In this document: piece by piece, positions 34,730 through 43,321 of the stretch
How positions within the stretch are numbered: the first letter of the stretch is position 1
Layout: the number at the start of each line of letters is the position of its first letter
Notes under the pieces: generated by a model
What the model was told of the DNA's origin: nothing
What the model saw: only the letters and a program-made list of their open reading frames with translations
Database searches by the model: none
Position numbers and translations under genes: made by a program
Assembly: GCF_028416635.1 (NCBI RefSeq)
Contig: NZ_CP114013.1
Span: forward strand, 5,456,001 to 5,520,000
Length of the DNA stretch: 64,000 bases
Origin: Baekduia alba
GTDB taxonomy: Bacteria > Actinomycetota > Thermoleophilia > Solirubrobacterales > Solirubrobacteraceae
Direction of reading: 5' to 3'

Positions 34730-35332
34730 TCAGCGCTGCTCGGCCGCGAGGCGCAGGCCGAGGCCGATCAGGACGGCGCCGCTCATCTGCTGGAAGCGCC
34801 CGAGCCACGGGCCGTCCATGAAGGAGCGGCGCGCCCGCGCCACCGTGTAGGCCAGGGCCGAGTACCAGACGAGGTCCAGCGCGACGATGGTCGCCGCCAT
34901 CAGCAGCGCCGACGGCAGCACCGGCGCGCCGTCGGGGACGAACTGCGGAAAGAGCGCGACGAAGAAGACCGCGAGCTTCGGGTTCGCCATGCTCGTGACC
35001 AGGCCCTGCCGGAACGCCGACCCCGGCCGCGTCGCGCGCGACGCGGCCGGTCGTGCCCTGCCGTGGCGGATGGACTGGACGCCGAGCACGAGCAGCGTGA
35101 CGGCGCCGACGATCTTCACCACCATGAACGCCTCCGCCGACGCGGCGACCACCGCGGCGACGCCGGCCGCGGCCAGCACCGCCCACGCCAGCACCCCGGC
35201 GGCGTTGCCGAGCGTGGCGTGCCACGCGTCCCGACGGCCGCGCACCACGGCGTGCCGGACGACCAGCGCGGTCGCCGCGCCCGGCGTGATCGTCAGCAGC
35301 AGCGCGACGGGCAGGAAGGACAGGACGAGCAC
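34730..35332 (-). CDS. LysE/RhtB-family exporter
   Basis: A 200-residue inner-membrane protein with six hydrophobic segments. It has the LysE signature near the N-terminus (LLLTITPGAATALVVRHAVV), then GRRDAWHATLGNAAGVLAWA, and the central SMANPKLAVFFVALFPQFV motif. It exports amino acids or related metabolites. It is convergent with the ArsR gene and co-directional with the HxlR gene 27 bp upstream, so HxlR and LysE may form one transcript. Length and topology are standard. Confidence 0.9.
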   Translation of the reverse strand: MLVLSFLPVALLLTITPGAATALVVRHAVVRGRRDAWHATLGNAAGVLAWAVLAAAGVAAVVAASAEAFMVVKIVGAVTLLVLGVQSIRHGRARPAASRATRPGSAFRQGLVTSMANPKLAVFFVALFPQFVPDGAPVLPSALLMAATIVALDLVWYSALAYTVARARRSFMDGPWLGRFQQMSGAVLIGLGLRLAAEQR

Positions 35333-35359
35333 GCAGCGATCCTACCCGCGACCCGCCGG

Positions 35360-35872
35360 TCAGCCCACCGGCTCGGTGAGCCGGTGCGGCCGCCGCAGGA
35401 TCGCGCTGACGCTGTCGTCGTCGGGCGGCGCGGCGCCGTGCCAGGTGGTCAGGACGTCCTCCGCCGCGGGCATCGCGCCGCAGGTCGGGCAGCGTCCGTT
35501 GGCGTCGAGCTGCGCGTCGCACGCAGCGTGGCGGAACTGACGGTGCCCGCGGTCGCCGCCGGCCAGCGGCGACCCCCAGCTCGCCAACGCGTGGACGACC
35601 GGCCACAGCTCGCGGCCGCGGGCGGTGAGGCGATACAGCGAGCGTCCGCGGTGGTCGGGGTCGGGCACGCGCTCGAGCACGTCGTGCTCGACGAGGCTGC
35701 GGAGCCGGTCCGACAACACGGCGCGCGGGATGTCCAGCCGCTCGGCGAAGTCGGAGAACCGCTGCACGCCGTAGAGCGCGTCGCGCACGACCAGGAGCGT
35801 CCAGCGCTCGCCGACGACCTCCAGCGCGCGGGCGATCGAGCACTGCTGATGGTCGTAGGTGTTGCCGAGCAT
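35360..35872 (-). CDS. HxlR-family transcriptional regulator with C-terminal CxxC extension
   Basis: A 170-residue protein. HxlR winged helix in residues of about 8-95 (CSIARALEVVGERWTLLVVR, ALYGVQRFSDFAERLDIPRA, VLSDRLRSLVEHDVL). The C-terminal extension carries CDAQLDANGRCPTCGA, a possible zinc-binding or redox-sensing element found in the longer HxlR subgroup. N-terminal Cys11 is the usual redox cysteine. It is divergent from the MFS exporter at 35969. Repeated GTTC(A/G)GTCAT(C/T)GAACT sequences lie in between, so it probably represses itself and that exporter. Confidence 0.88.
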   Translation of the reverse strand: MLGNTYDHQQCSIARALEVVGERWTLLVVRDALYGVQRFSDFAERLDIPRAVLSDRLRSLVEHDVLERVPDPDHRGRSLYRLTARGRELWPVVHALASWGSPLAGGDRGHRQFRHAACDAQLDANGRCPTCGAMPAAEDVLTTWHGAAPPDDDSVSAILRRPHRLTEPVG

Positions 35873-35892
35873 GTCGCGCGCAGCGTAGCAAC

Positions 35893-35954
35893 GAGTTCAG
35901 TCATCGAACTTCTGTCTGCTAGCTTCCGGGCCGCGATGAGTTCAATGACCGAAC
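35893..35954. promoter_or_regulatory. Candidate HxlR operators (two copies)
   Basis: GAGTTCAGTCATCGAACTTC (35893-35912) and, inverted, GAGTTCAATGACCGAAC (35938-35954) share the pattern GTTC(A/G)GTCAT(C/T)GAACT. The first includes a 13-mer identical to half of the palindrome at 32425-32448. They lie between divergent HxlR and MFS genes. Confidence 0.6.
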
Positions 35955-35968
35955 CGAAGGATGGGCCG

Positions 35969-37363
35969 ATGGCGACGGTGGCGGGCAGGCTGCTCGCGGA
36001 CGCGGAGCAGCAGGAGGCGCGGGTGACGCTCGCCGTCACCGCGATCGCGACGCTGCTCGTCCTCGTCGACTTCACGGCGCTGCTCTCCACCGCGCACGCC
36101 ACCGCCGCGGACCTGCGGGCCAGCGTCGCGGGATCGACGTGGGCGTTGAGCGCGATGAGCCTCGGGCTCGCCGCGGGCCTGCTGACCGCGGGCGCGGTCG
36201 CCGACGACTTGGGCCGGCGCCGCGTCCTGCGCGGCGGCGCGGTCGCGCTGGCCGTCGCCACCGCCGGGGCGGCCGCGGCGCCGTCCATGGGGGCGTTCGT
36301 CGCGGCCCGCGTCGCGCAGGGCCTCGCGGGCGCCTGCCTGCTCGCGGCGGCGCTCGGGATGATCGGCCACGCGTTCCCGGCGGGCGCCGACCGCACCCGC
36401 GCGACCGGGATCTGGGGCGCGATGGTCGGCGGCGGCATCGCGCTCGGCCCGCTGCTGGGCGGCGTGATCGGCGACGTCGCCGGGTGGCGCAGCGTCCACG
36501 GGCTGCTCGCCGCGCTCGCGCTGGGCCTGGCGGCGGCGGCCGGGAGGGCGTCGGAGTCGCGGTCGGATCGTCCGCGCGCGATCGACGTCGCGGGTGCGCT
36601 CACCCTCGCGGTGTCGGCGTCGGCCCTGACCGCGGGGTTCGTCACCGCTCGCGACGGCTGGACCTCACCGACGACGCTCGCGCTGCTGGCGGTCGGGATC
36701 CTCGCGCTGGCCGCCTTCGGCCGGACCGAGCTGCGCCGGGCCGATCCGATGGTCGACCTCGCGCTCCTGCGCACGCCGCTGTTCGTGGCCTCGATCGGCG
36801 GCGCGCTCGTCACCGGCGTGTCGCTGATCGCGACGATGAGCTACCTGCCGACGCTGCTCCAGGAGGCGCTCGGGCTCTCCGCGCTGGGAAGCGCCGCGGT
36901 CCTGGCGGCCTGGTCGGCGGCGAGCATGGCGGTGGCCTGGAACGCGCGGCGGCTCCCCGCGAAGATCAGCACCCTTCATCGGTTGGCGGTGGGCTTCGCG
37001 CTGTCGACCGCGGGGCTCGTGGCGGTCGCCCAGCTGTCGGTGAGCGACGGCTGGCTCCAGCTGATCCCGGGGCTGGTCGTCGCCGGCGTCGGCACCGGCC
37101 TGGTCAACGCGGCGCTCGGTCGCCTCGCGGTCGCCTCGGTTCCGGCCAACCGGCCCGGCATGGGCAGCGGCGCGAACAACACCGCGCGCTACGTCGGCGG
37201 CGCGGCGGGGATCGCGCTCGTCGTCGCGGTGGCAGCCGGTGGCGGCAGGACGCCGGCGGCGCTGGTCCACGGCTGGGACCGGGCGGCCCGGATCGCCGCG
37301 GCCATCAGCGCGGCCGGCGCCGTCGGCGCCGCGACGCTGGCGCGCGCGAGCGTCGAGGGCTGA
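35969..37363 (+). CDS. MFS exporter, DHA2-like
   Basis: A 464-residue transporter with about 14 hydrophobic segments. TM1 LAVTAIATLLVLVDFTALLS, motif A GAVADDLGRRRVLRGGAVAL, motif C-like MVGGGIALGPLLGGVIGDVA. The start is chosen at 35969, where GAAGGA precedes it by 7 nt. In-frame ATGs at 35936 and 35945 exist, but the second HxlR-type operator copy would then be inside the coding region. It is divergent from the HxlR regulator. The substrate is unknown; electrophile or drug efflux would fit. Confidence 0.85.
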   Translation: MATVAGRLLADAEQQEARVTLAVTAIATLLVLVDFTALLSTAHATAADLRASVAGSTWALSAMSLGLAAGLLTAGAVADDLGRRRVLRGGAVALAVATAGAAAAPSMGAFVAARVAQGLAGACLLAAALGMIGHAFPAGADRTRATGIWGAMVGGGIALGPLLGGVIGDVAGWRSVHGLLAALALGLAAAAGRASESRSDRPRAIDVAGALTLAVSASALTAGFVTARDGWTSPTTLALLAVGILALAAFGRTELRRADPMVDLALLRTPLFVASIGGALVTGVSLIATMSYLPTLLQEALGLSALGSAAVLAAWSAASMAVAWNARRLPAKISTLHRLAVGFALSTAGLVAVAQLSVSDGWLQLIPGLVVAGVGTGLVNAALGRLAVASVPANRPGMGSGANNTARYVGGAAGIALVVAVAAGGGRTPAALVHGWDRAARIAAAISAAGAVGAATLARASVEG

Positions 37364-37373
37364 TGCCTCAGGA

Positions 37374-37481
37374 CTAGCCCGCCATGATCGCGTCGAGATC
37401 GTGCGCGTTCCACGCCGCCAGCCAGCGATCGGCGTGATGGCGCGCGCCGTCGGCCCCGAGGAGCCCCGTCTTGTCGGCCAT
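37374..37481 (-). pseudogene. N-terminal fragment of an NTF2/SnoaL-like gene
   Basis: ATG 37481 opens 35 codons (MADKTGLLGADGARHHADRW then LAAWNAHDLDAIMAG) that match the start of nuclear-transport-factor-2-like (SnoaL) proteins, then stop. Full members are about 130 residues, so only the first helix remains. The stop lies just after the MFS gene end. It is probably a leftover from a deletion. Confidence 0.55.
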
Positions 37482-37619
37482 CTCCCGCAGCCGAGGACGT
37501 CGGCGCGGCCCGACGGAGCCATGCGCGATCGGTCTCGCCCGATGCCGAAGTGCTGTTTGCCGACGGCCCGTCCGAACGTAGCGTGCGACGCTCCAACCAG
37601 CGAAGGAACAGGAGCTTCC

Positions 37620-37799
37620 ATGCCGATCGTGTCCATCAAGCAGGGGCCTCGCGACGTTGAGCAGAAGCGCGCGCTCGTCGCCGGGATCACCGATGCGTTC
37701 GTGCGGACCTACGGGATCCCGGTCGAGACCGTCCAGGTGTGGTTCTCGGAGTACGACGGCGAGAGCTGGGGCCACGCGGGCAAGCTCGCCGCCGACTGA
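37620..37799 (+). CDS. 4-oxalocrotonate tautomerase family protein
   Basis: A 59-residue protein starting MPIVSIKQGPRDVEQKRALV. The Pro after Met becomes the catalytic N-terminal base once Met is removed, and length matches the single-domain 2-hydroxymuconate tautomerase family. An Arg in the position of R11 (GPRD) is present. The C-terminal region has VQVWFSEYDGESWG, typical of the subgroup. The ribosome-binding site GGAG is upstream. No aromatic meta-cleavage genes are nearby, so the substrate is unknown. It is unrelated in size to the 162-residue tautomerase at 10 kb. Confidence 0.85.
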   Translation: MPIVSIKQGPRDVEQKRALVAGITDAFVRTYGIPVETVQVWFSEYDGESWGHAGKLAAD

Positions 37800-37856
37800 C
37801 ACGACCTCTCGACGCGTCGGGGTCGCCGGCCTGCGCCGGCGACCCCGCGCGATGTC

Positions 37857-40616
37857 CTACGCCTTCTTCTTCTTGGTGCTCTTGGCCTTCGACGCCGGCT
37901 TCGCGCAGCGCGCCGTCACCGGCACGGTGCGCTTGAAGTGCGCGCCGTTCTGCGCGGTGAACGTCACCACGGCACCGGCGCCACGGCACGGCAGCTTCTG
38001 CGTCTCCAGGAACGCCCGCTTGTTGTGCGGGAGGTCGAGGTCGAACGTGCGGATCGGCACGTCCGGGATGGCCGCGAAGGCCGTCCCGAGCCGGGCCTTC
38101 GAGAACGTCGTCGCGCCGATGAGCGGCACCGTGAGGCCGCTGCCTTGCAGCACCGGCACGAGCTGGGGCAGCGACTTGCCGGACTGCACGAGGTAGACCG
38201 CGCCCTTCAGCGGCTGCGACAGCAGCGGCGTCGTCGCGCTGGCCCCGCCGACCTTCGACGCGGCCGGGCACGCGATCGCCGCCAGCTGCGCCGCCGTGCA
38301 GACCTTGCCCAGCGCCTTCAGCTTGATGACGATCTGCTTGGGCAGCGAGACGGCCACCGCCTTCAGGTTGGCCTGGCCCGCGGGCTGGGTGAGCGCGACG
38401 TGGAGCCCCGCGCCCGCCTGCTTGGTGCTGGCGACGGCCTTGATGGCCATCTTGGGCGTGAACTTCAACTTCGAGCACCCGCTCATCGCGAAGCGGCTCG
38501 ACAGCGTGGCCGAGGGCCCGCCCGCCGGCGCGCTCACGACGGCCTGCACCGCGCTGGGGATGCAGCTCGTCGGCGGAGCCATGAACCCGGGCCGGTCGAG
38601 GACCAGCCCGACCGCGCGCAGCCGCAGCGGGATGCCCGCGAGCACCTGCGGCAGCGGATCGGTCTTGACCGTGATCTGCGTGTCGTGCGCGACCTCGATG
38701 GCCGAGCGGATCACGACGGTCCCCAGGTTGTAGGGACCGGCGATCGCCGGGACGACGAGGCTCAGGCCGAACGGCGCGCCCTTGTACCCGTCGGTCAGGT
38801 AGGCCGTTCCGGTCAACCCGAACGGGTGCGCGCCGGCGCCGGCCGACACCACCACCTTGCCCACGCGCGACGCCTCCGGGCAGGTGCCGGCCGCCGCGGC
38901 GGCCGCCCCGCAGTGCGGGACCGCGCCGACGTGCGCCGTCAGCCCCTTGGGCAGCGTCACCGAGGTGATCGCGCCCAACGGCTGGGTCCGGTCGTCACGC
39001 GCGACGGTCAGCGCGAACGCGGAGTCCGAGCCGGCCCGCGCGTCGACCATGCCCGCCGACAGCTGCGGCGCGAACGGCACCGAGCCCGGGCAGGCCCCGC
39101 CGGCCAGCGTCATCGGCGCGGTCGCCGTGACCGGGCTCGTGCCCGACCACGGCACCAGGGTCGCCGACGCTTCCGCCGTCCCGCAGGTGGCGGGCGCGGC
39201 CAGGACCGCGCGGTCGCCACCGTCGAAGTGCAGCGTGAAGTGGTCGAACGGCTGCTGCGGCGTCTGGTCGAACGTGGCCGTGATCCGGCCGCTGGTCGGG
39301 TCGGTCGCGATCTCGCCCGGCAGCTTGAGCCGGACCCCCGAGCCCTCGACCACCAGGAACACCTGGTACTTGCCCGGCGACGGCGACGGCCCGAGGTAGA
39401 TCGGCCCGCTCAGCGGGCTGGCGAGGATCGGCGACTGGATCGTCGCGCTGCCGATTCGCGACGCCGCGGGGCAGTCGGCGGGCCCGTCGCCCCCGACGCC
39501 GACATGTTGGGCGTCGCAGGCCTGCAGCCCGTCGGCGGCCGACGGCGAGATCGAGTAGCCCTCCGGGAGCGTCACGACCGCTCGCCGCAGGTCCGAGGCG
39601 CCGAGCCCGTCCGGGTCGCGGTTCTGGGCGACGTCGAGCTTGACGTCGAGGCCCGTCGGCGCGTCGGCCGACCCGCCGTCGGGCGTCAGCGCGATCGTCG
39701 GCTGGAACGGCACCGCGTCGCAGCCGGTGACGGCCGGCGACGTGGCCGTCGTGCGCACGGCGCGGTCGGGGTGCGTCCACGACGCCACGTCGAGCGTCGT
39801 CGTCAACGGCTCGCCGGTGCACGTGGTCGGGTTGCGCAGCAGCGGCACGCGCGGCCCCGCGACCGGGCAGTACGTCGTCGCCGGCGGTGGCGTCGAGGGA
39901 TCGCCGTCGTCCGCGGTGTTCGCCGTCAGGCAGGCGCCGCGCTCCGCGTCGTGGGAGGGATCCGCCGGCACGCCCCACAGCGTCAGCGACTGCCGGAAGA
40001 TGCGCGCGGCCTGGTTGATCCCGCTGATCACGGCGGTGAGCCCGCCGTCGGACGCGCGGACGGCGAAGCGGATCTCGACGTTCGGCGCGACCACCGAGAA
40101 CCCGAACGCGGCGGGCTCCGCGTCGCTCGGGCGCAGGTTGTACACCGGGAAGTACATGTCCTGTAGCCCGCCGTAGCCGAGGTTGATGAGCAGGTGCGCG
40201 ATGCCCACGGCGCTGTCGTCGGGGCAGGCGACCCCGCCGAGCAGCCCCGCGCCGAAGATCGCCGGGTCACACTGCGGCACGTGCGTCGGGTCGCCGACCA
40301 GGCCCGCGGGCAGCGCCAGGTGCACGTCGCGCAGCGGCTCGGTCGGGGAGATGGTGTGCGGCACGTGGCCGGGGTCGCCCACGGGCGGGTCGGTCGCCAC
40401 GTCCACGCCGCTCGGGTCGTCGACCGTGTTGAGGGCGAAGCCGGTGGTCAGGTCCGGGTGGCCGCCGGCCTGCGTGGTGCTCGACGACACCGTCAGGTCG
40501 TAGGCGCCGAACGGCGCGTCGGCGAGCGCCGACGCGGTGCCCAACAGGGCGAGCAGGAGCGCGAGCGCCAGGCCGCGCCAGGCCAGGCGGATGACGCGAC
40601 GGGGCGGAACGGACAT
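37857..40616 (-). CDS. Large secreted protein of a Thermoleophilia-type repeat family
   Basis: A 919-residue exported protein. Signal peptide MSVPPRRVIRLAWRGLALAL, hydrophobic core, SALA|DAPFG. The body consists of repeated beta-rich modules, each with a Cys-Pro-Ala-Ala-Ser-(R/K)-(I/V)-G element (CPAASRIGSATIQSPILASP, CPEASRVGKVVVSAG, CPAASKVGGASATTPL), and ends in a basic tail KAKSTKKKKA. A homologue, split by a frameshift, is at 54117-57018. An alternative start at 40655, two bases after the upstream stop, would permit translational coupling. It forms an operon with the propeller protein upstream. The function is unknown; an extracellular structural or adhesive role is a guess. Confidence 0.8.
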   Translation of the reverse strand: MSVPPRRVIRLAWRGLALALLLALLGTASALADAPFGAYDLTVSSSTTQAGGHPDLTTGFALNTVDDPSGVDVATDPPVGDPGHVPHTISPTEPLRDVHLALPAGLVGDPTHVPQCDPAIFGAGLLGGVACPDDSAVGIAHLLINLGYGGLQDMYFPVYNLRPSDAEPAAFGFSVVAPNVEIRFAVRASDGGLTAVISGINQAARIFRQSLTLWGVPADPSHDAERGACLTANTADDGDPSTPPPATTYCPVAGPRVPLLRNPTTCTGEPLTTTLDVASWTHPDRAVRTTATSPAVTGCDAVPFQPTIALTPDGGSADAPTGLDVKLDVAQNRDPDGLGASDLRRAVVTLPEGYSISPSAADGLQACDAQHVGVGGDGPADCPAASRIGSATIQSPILASPLSGPIYLGPSPSPGKYQVFLVVEGSGVRLKLPGEIATDPTSGRITATFDQTPQQPFDHFTLHFDGGDRAVLAAPATCGTAEASATLVPWSGTSPVTATAPMTLAGGACPGSVPFAPQLSAGMVDARAGSDSAFALTVARDDRTQPLGAITSVTLPKGLTAHVGAVPHCGAAAAAAGTCPEASRVGKVVVSAGAGAHPFGLTGTAYLTDGYKGAPFGLSLVVPAIAGPYNLGTVVIRSAIEVAHDTQITVKTDPLPQVLAGIPLRLRAVGLVLDRPGFMAPPTSCIPSAVQAVVSAPAGGPSATLSSRFAMSGCSKLKFTPKMAIKAVASTKQAGAGLHVALTQPAGQANLKAVAVSLPKQIVIKLKALGKVCTAAQLAAIACPAASKVGGASATTPLLSQPLKGAVYLVQSGKSLPQLVPVLQGSGLTVPLIGATTFSKARLGTAFAAIPDVPIRTFDLDLPHNKRAFLETQKLPCRGAGAVVTFTAQNGAHFKRTVPVTARCAKPASKAKSTKKKKA

Positions 40617-40657
40617 CGCGGGGACCTCGTGCGTGGGGAGGGTCTTGGCGGCCATGC

Positions 40658-42838
40658 TCAGCGACCGCCCTTCGTGCTGTTGGCGTGGTGCAGGACGAGC
40701 GTCGCGTGGACCTCGCGCGTGGTGTCGCTGCAGGCGACGGTCAGCCTGATCGTCAGGCGTCCGCTGCGGACCAGCGCGCGCTTGGCGGCGCTGGTCAGCT
40801 TGACGGTGAGCGTCGCGGAGCCCGCGCTGAGGCGGTGCGTCGCGCCGGACGCGATCGTGACGCGCTGCTTGCCGATCTGGCCGCGGCCGGTGGCCGTGAG
40901 CACCGCGCTCCCGCTGACCTTGACCTTCAGCGTCAGCTGACCGGTGCGCGCGAAGCCGCGACGGGCGGCGGCGCTGATGGCCGACACCTTGAACGTCGGC
41001 GCCGGCTCACCTGCCGTGCCGGGCGTGACGTCGAACGCCGTCGCGGTCCCCGGCGCGGCCGGCGCCGCCGGCTGCGGCGAGGGCCCCGGGCGGCACGCGG
41101 CGCCCGAGCAGCCGGGCGTCGACGTGTCCGGGAAACCCCCGCCCACCCGCGACACGTACATGTCCTGGTAGCCGTGGTCGATGTCGGCCGGCACGAGCGA
41201 GTCACGCGTCAGCAGGAACACCGAGCTGCCGTCGGCCGAGCTGTCGACGTAGTGCGTGTCGGTGCTCGTGCCGGTCGAGATCAGCTCGGCGCGCCCGCCG
41301 ACGTACTCGTACACGTCGGACTTGGCGTCGGTGTCCGCGTCGGCCAGCGCCTGCGGCGTCTCGAAGAACAGCCCGCCGTCGGTCGTGAACCCGCGCGGCA
41401 CGGAGTTCATGTAGTTGTTGGGGTTGTGCAGGTCGGCGTCGCCCGCCGGGTCGGCGCCGCCCGCGGGGCAGGATGCGCAGGCCAGCTTCTGGGTGGCGTC
41501 GTCGTAGACGTACACCTCGCGTGCGCCACCCGCGTCATAGCGCGTGAGGTTGGCGAGGCTCTCGAAGGCCAGCTTCTTCCCGTCGCCGGTGATCGCGACG
41601 AGGTTCTGGTTCTCGCCGCCGATCGCCAGCGACGTGTCGCCCGTGCTGAGGGTCGCGATGAAGTGCCTGGTGCCGTCGGCATCGACGACCCAGAGGTTCG
41701 GGAAGATGTCCTGACCCTGGCCGTCGAACTCGTGCACGGTGATGAAGTACGCGCGCGACCCGTCCGGCGCCGTCCGCACGTTGCCGCCCGGGTACCCCAC
41801 GTCGGTCTCGGCCAGCAGGCGCAACGTGCCCGTGTCGACCCGGTAGGCGTAGAGGCCACCGCCGACCGCGCCGTCGACCAGCGGATCCTGGCTGACGAAG
41901 GTCACGAAGCGGCCGTCGTCGGACGCGCCGGCGAACTGGGCGCCCGAGGGTGCCGGGTCGCCGACCGAGCCGGTGACCTGCGAGGCGGAGACGAGCTTCG
42001 TGGTGGTCCCGTCGAGGCGCACGTAGAGTTGCGTGTCGGCGGTGAAGAAGACGTGGGAGCCGTCGGCCGAGACCGCGCGGCGGTCCGCCGGTGCGTAGAG
42101 GTACGGTGAGCCTCTGGAGCCGCCGTAGGTCGCGCCGTTGGGCGCGGGCTGCATGGTCCCGCCGACGTCGATCGTCGACACCAGCCGCGGCGCGCCGTCG
42201 ACGAGCTCGTAGACCTCGTTCGTGCCGCCGGGCACGTCGGGGAGGATCTGCTTGCTGGACTCGAAGACGACGTGCCGGTTGTCGTCGGAGCGACCCTGGT
42301 AGACCGAGTCGCCCGGGGCGCTGGGATCCACGCCGGGCGAGAGCCAGTGGAGCTCGCCGCCGACGGTGCTGGCGTACACGTCGATCGACTGGTTGGTGTC
42401 CCCGGGCGTCATCGGCCCCGGGGCGTTGAACGGGATGCCGTAGAGCGTGCGCAGATCCGCAGAGAAGTCCTCGGGGTTGAACGTCGTCGCGAGCGAGGTG
42501 TTGGCCGGGAACGGCTGTTTGGGCGACAGCACGTCCGTCGTCCAGCCGGAGCCGGTCCGCTGGCTGCGGTAGATCGTGCCGAAGTCGGCGTTCGAGGTGC
42601 CCGGGAACGCCCCGTAGCTGACGTAGGCGACCGCGTCGCCGTCGGCCATGGCGCCGGCGCCGGTGCCGACGTCCGCCGCGCCCTTGTCGACGGGCGAGAC
42701 GAGCTCGTAGGCCCGCGGCGCGGTGGCGGCCAACGCTCCCGGAGCCATGAGCGCTGAGACGACGGTGGCGATCGCGACGACCAGGCACGGCGAGATGCGC
42801 GGACGCGTACCAGCGCGACCGCCTGCTCCTGCAAGCAC
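40658..42838 (-). CDS. Secreted TolB-like beta-propeller protein
   Basis: A 726-residue exported protein. GTG 42838 follows AGGAGG with 7-nt spacing and starts directly at a signal peptide (VVAIATVVSALMAPGALA). Residues of about 40-560 are WD40/TolB-like propeller repeats with recurring SADGSHVFFTADTQLY-type motifs (SDDGRFVTFVSQDPL, APDGSRAYFITVHEF, STDGGLFFETPQAL-like). A Pro-rich linker follows, then a C-terminal beta-domain (SGSAVLTATGRGQIGKQ, LTSAAKRALVRSGRLTI). It is the first gene of an operon with the 919-residue protein. A terminator hairpin and the tRNA gene lie upstream. The family function is unknown. Confidence 0.82.
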   Translation of the reverse strand: MLAGAGGRAGTRPRISPCLVVAIATVVSALMAPGALAATAPRAYELVSPVDKGAADVGTGAGAMADGDAVAYVSYGAFPGTSNADFGTIYRSQRTGSGWTTDVLSPKQPFPANTSLATTFNPEDFSADLRTLYGIPFNAPGPMTPGDTNQSIDVYASTVGGELHWLSPGVDPSAPGDSVYQGRSDDNRHVVFESSKQILPDVPGGTNEVYELVDGAPRLVSTIDVGGTMQPAPNGATYGGSRGSPYLYAPADRRAVSADGSHVFFTADTQLYVRLDGTTTKLVSASQVTGSVGDPAPSGAQFAGASDDGRFVTFVSQDPLVDGAVGGGLYAYRVDTGTLRLLAETDVGYPGGNVRTAPDGSRAYFITVHEFDGQGQDIFPNLWVVDADGTRHFIATLSTGDTSLAIGGENQNLVAITGDGKKLAFESLANLTRYDAGGAREVYVYDDATQKLACASCPAGGADPAGDADLHNPNNYMNSVPRGFTTDGGLFFETPQALADADTDAKSDVYEYVGGRAELISTGTSTDTHYVDSSADGSSVFLLTRDSLVPADIDHGYQDMYVSRVGGGFPDTSTPGCSGAACRPGPSPQPAAPAAPGTATAFDVTPGTAGEPAPTFKVSAISAAARRGFARTGQLTLKVKVSGSAVLTATGRGQIGKQRVTIASGATHRLSAGSATLTVKLTSAAKRALVRSGRLTIRLTVACSDTTREVHATLVLHHANSTKGGR

Positions 42839-42968
42839 GACAGCTCCTCCTGTTGGGACAGGCGTCCACGGGATAGGGGGACGGACGCCGGCCGCGACCA
42901 TAAACCCGCGCGTACCTTGAAGTCAAGACTACGCGTGGATCTTTAGTGGTGGAGGCCGACAGGCGACC

Positions 42969-42998
42969 AAAAAAGAGGGCGGCCGCGTGGCCGCCCTC
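42969..42998 (-). terminator. Intrinsic terminator downstream of the tRNA-Arg gene
   Basis: On the minus strand GAGGGCGGCC-ACGC-GGCCGCCCTC (10-bp stem, 42975-42998) is followed by six T (42969-42974). It is correctly placed and oriented to end a transcript covering the interrupted tRNA, 31 bp after the tRNA 3' end. This argues that the tRNA unit is still transcribed. Confidence 0.85.
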
Positions 42999-43028
42999 GT
43001 CCCGATCCCTGCTGTGTCCCTGCTGCTA

Positions 43029-43229
<201 letters not shown>

Positions 43230-43240
43230 GCGGTCCCTGC

Positions 43241-43270
43241 AAGGTAGAGGGCGTCCGGCCGTGCCCACAA
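43241..43270 (-). promoter_or_regulatory. Promoter of the tRNA-Arg gene
   Basis: On the minus strand TTGTGG (43270-43265), an 18-nt spacer and TACCTT (43246-43241), ending 11 bp before the tRNA 5' end. The -35 abuts the palindrome GAGCCAGTTGGCTC (43271-43284) shared with the divergent LeuRS-like gene. Confidence 0.5.
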
Positions 43271-43314
43271 GAGCCAGTTGGCTCTGGTGGGGCTCGCGCG
43301 CGCGGGCGTAGCGT
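43271..43314 (+). promoter_or_regulatory. Palindrome and leaderless promoter of the LeuRS-like gene
   Basis: GAGCCAGTTGGCTC (43271-43284) is followed after 24 nt by TAGCGT (43309-43314), a -10-like box 7 nt before the GTG start at 43322, which implies a leaderless mRNA. The same arrangement precedes kamD (47005-47046). Confidence 0.6.
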
Positions 43315-43321
43315 GCGAGCG

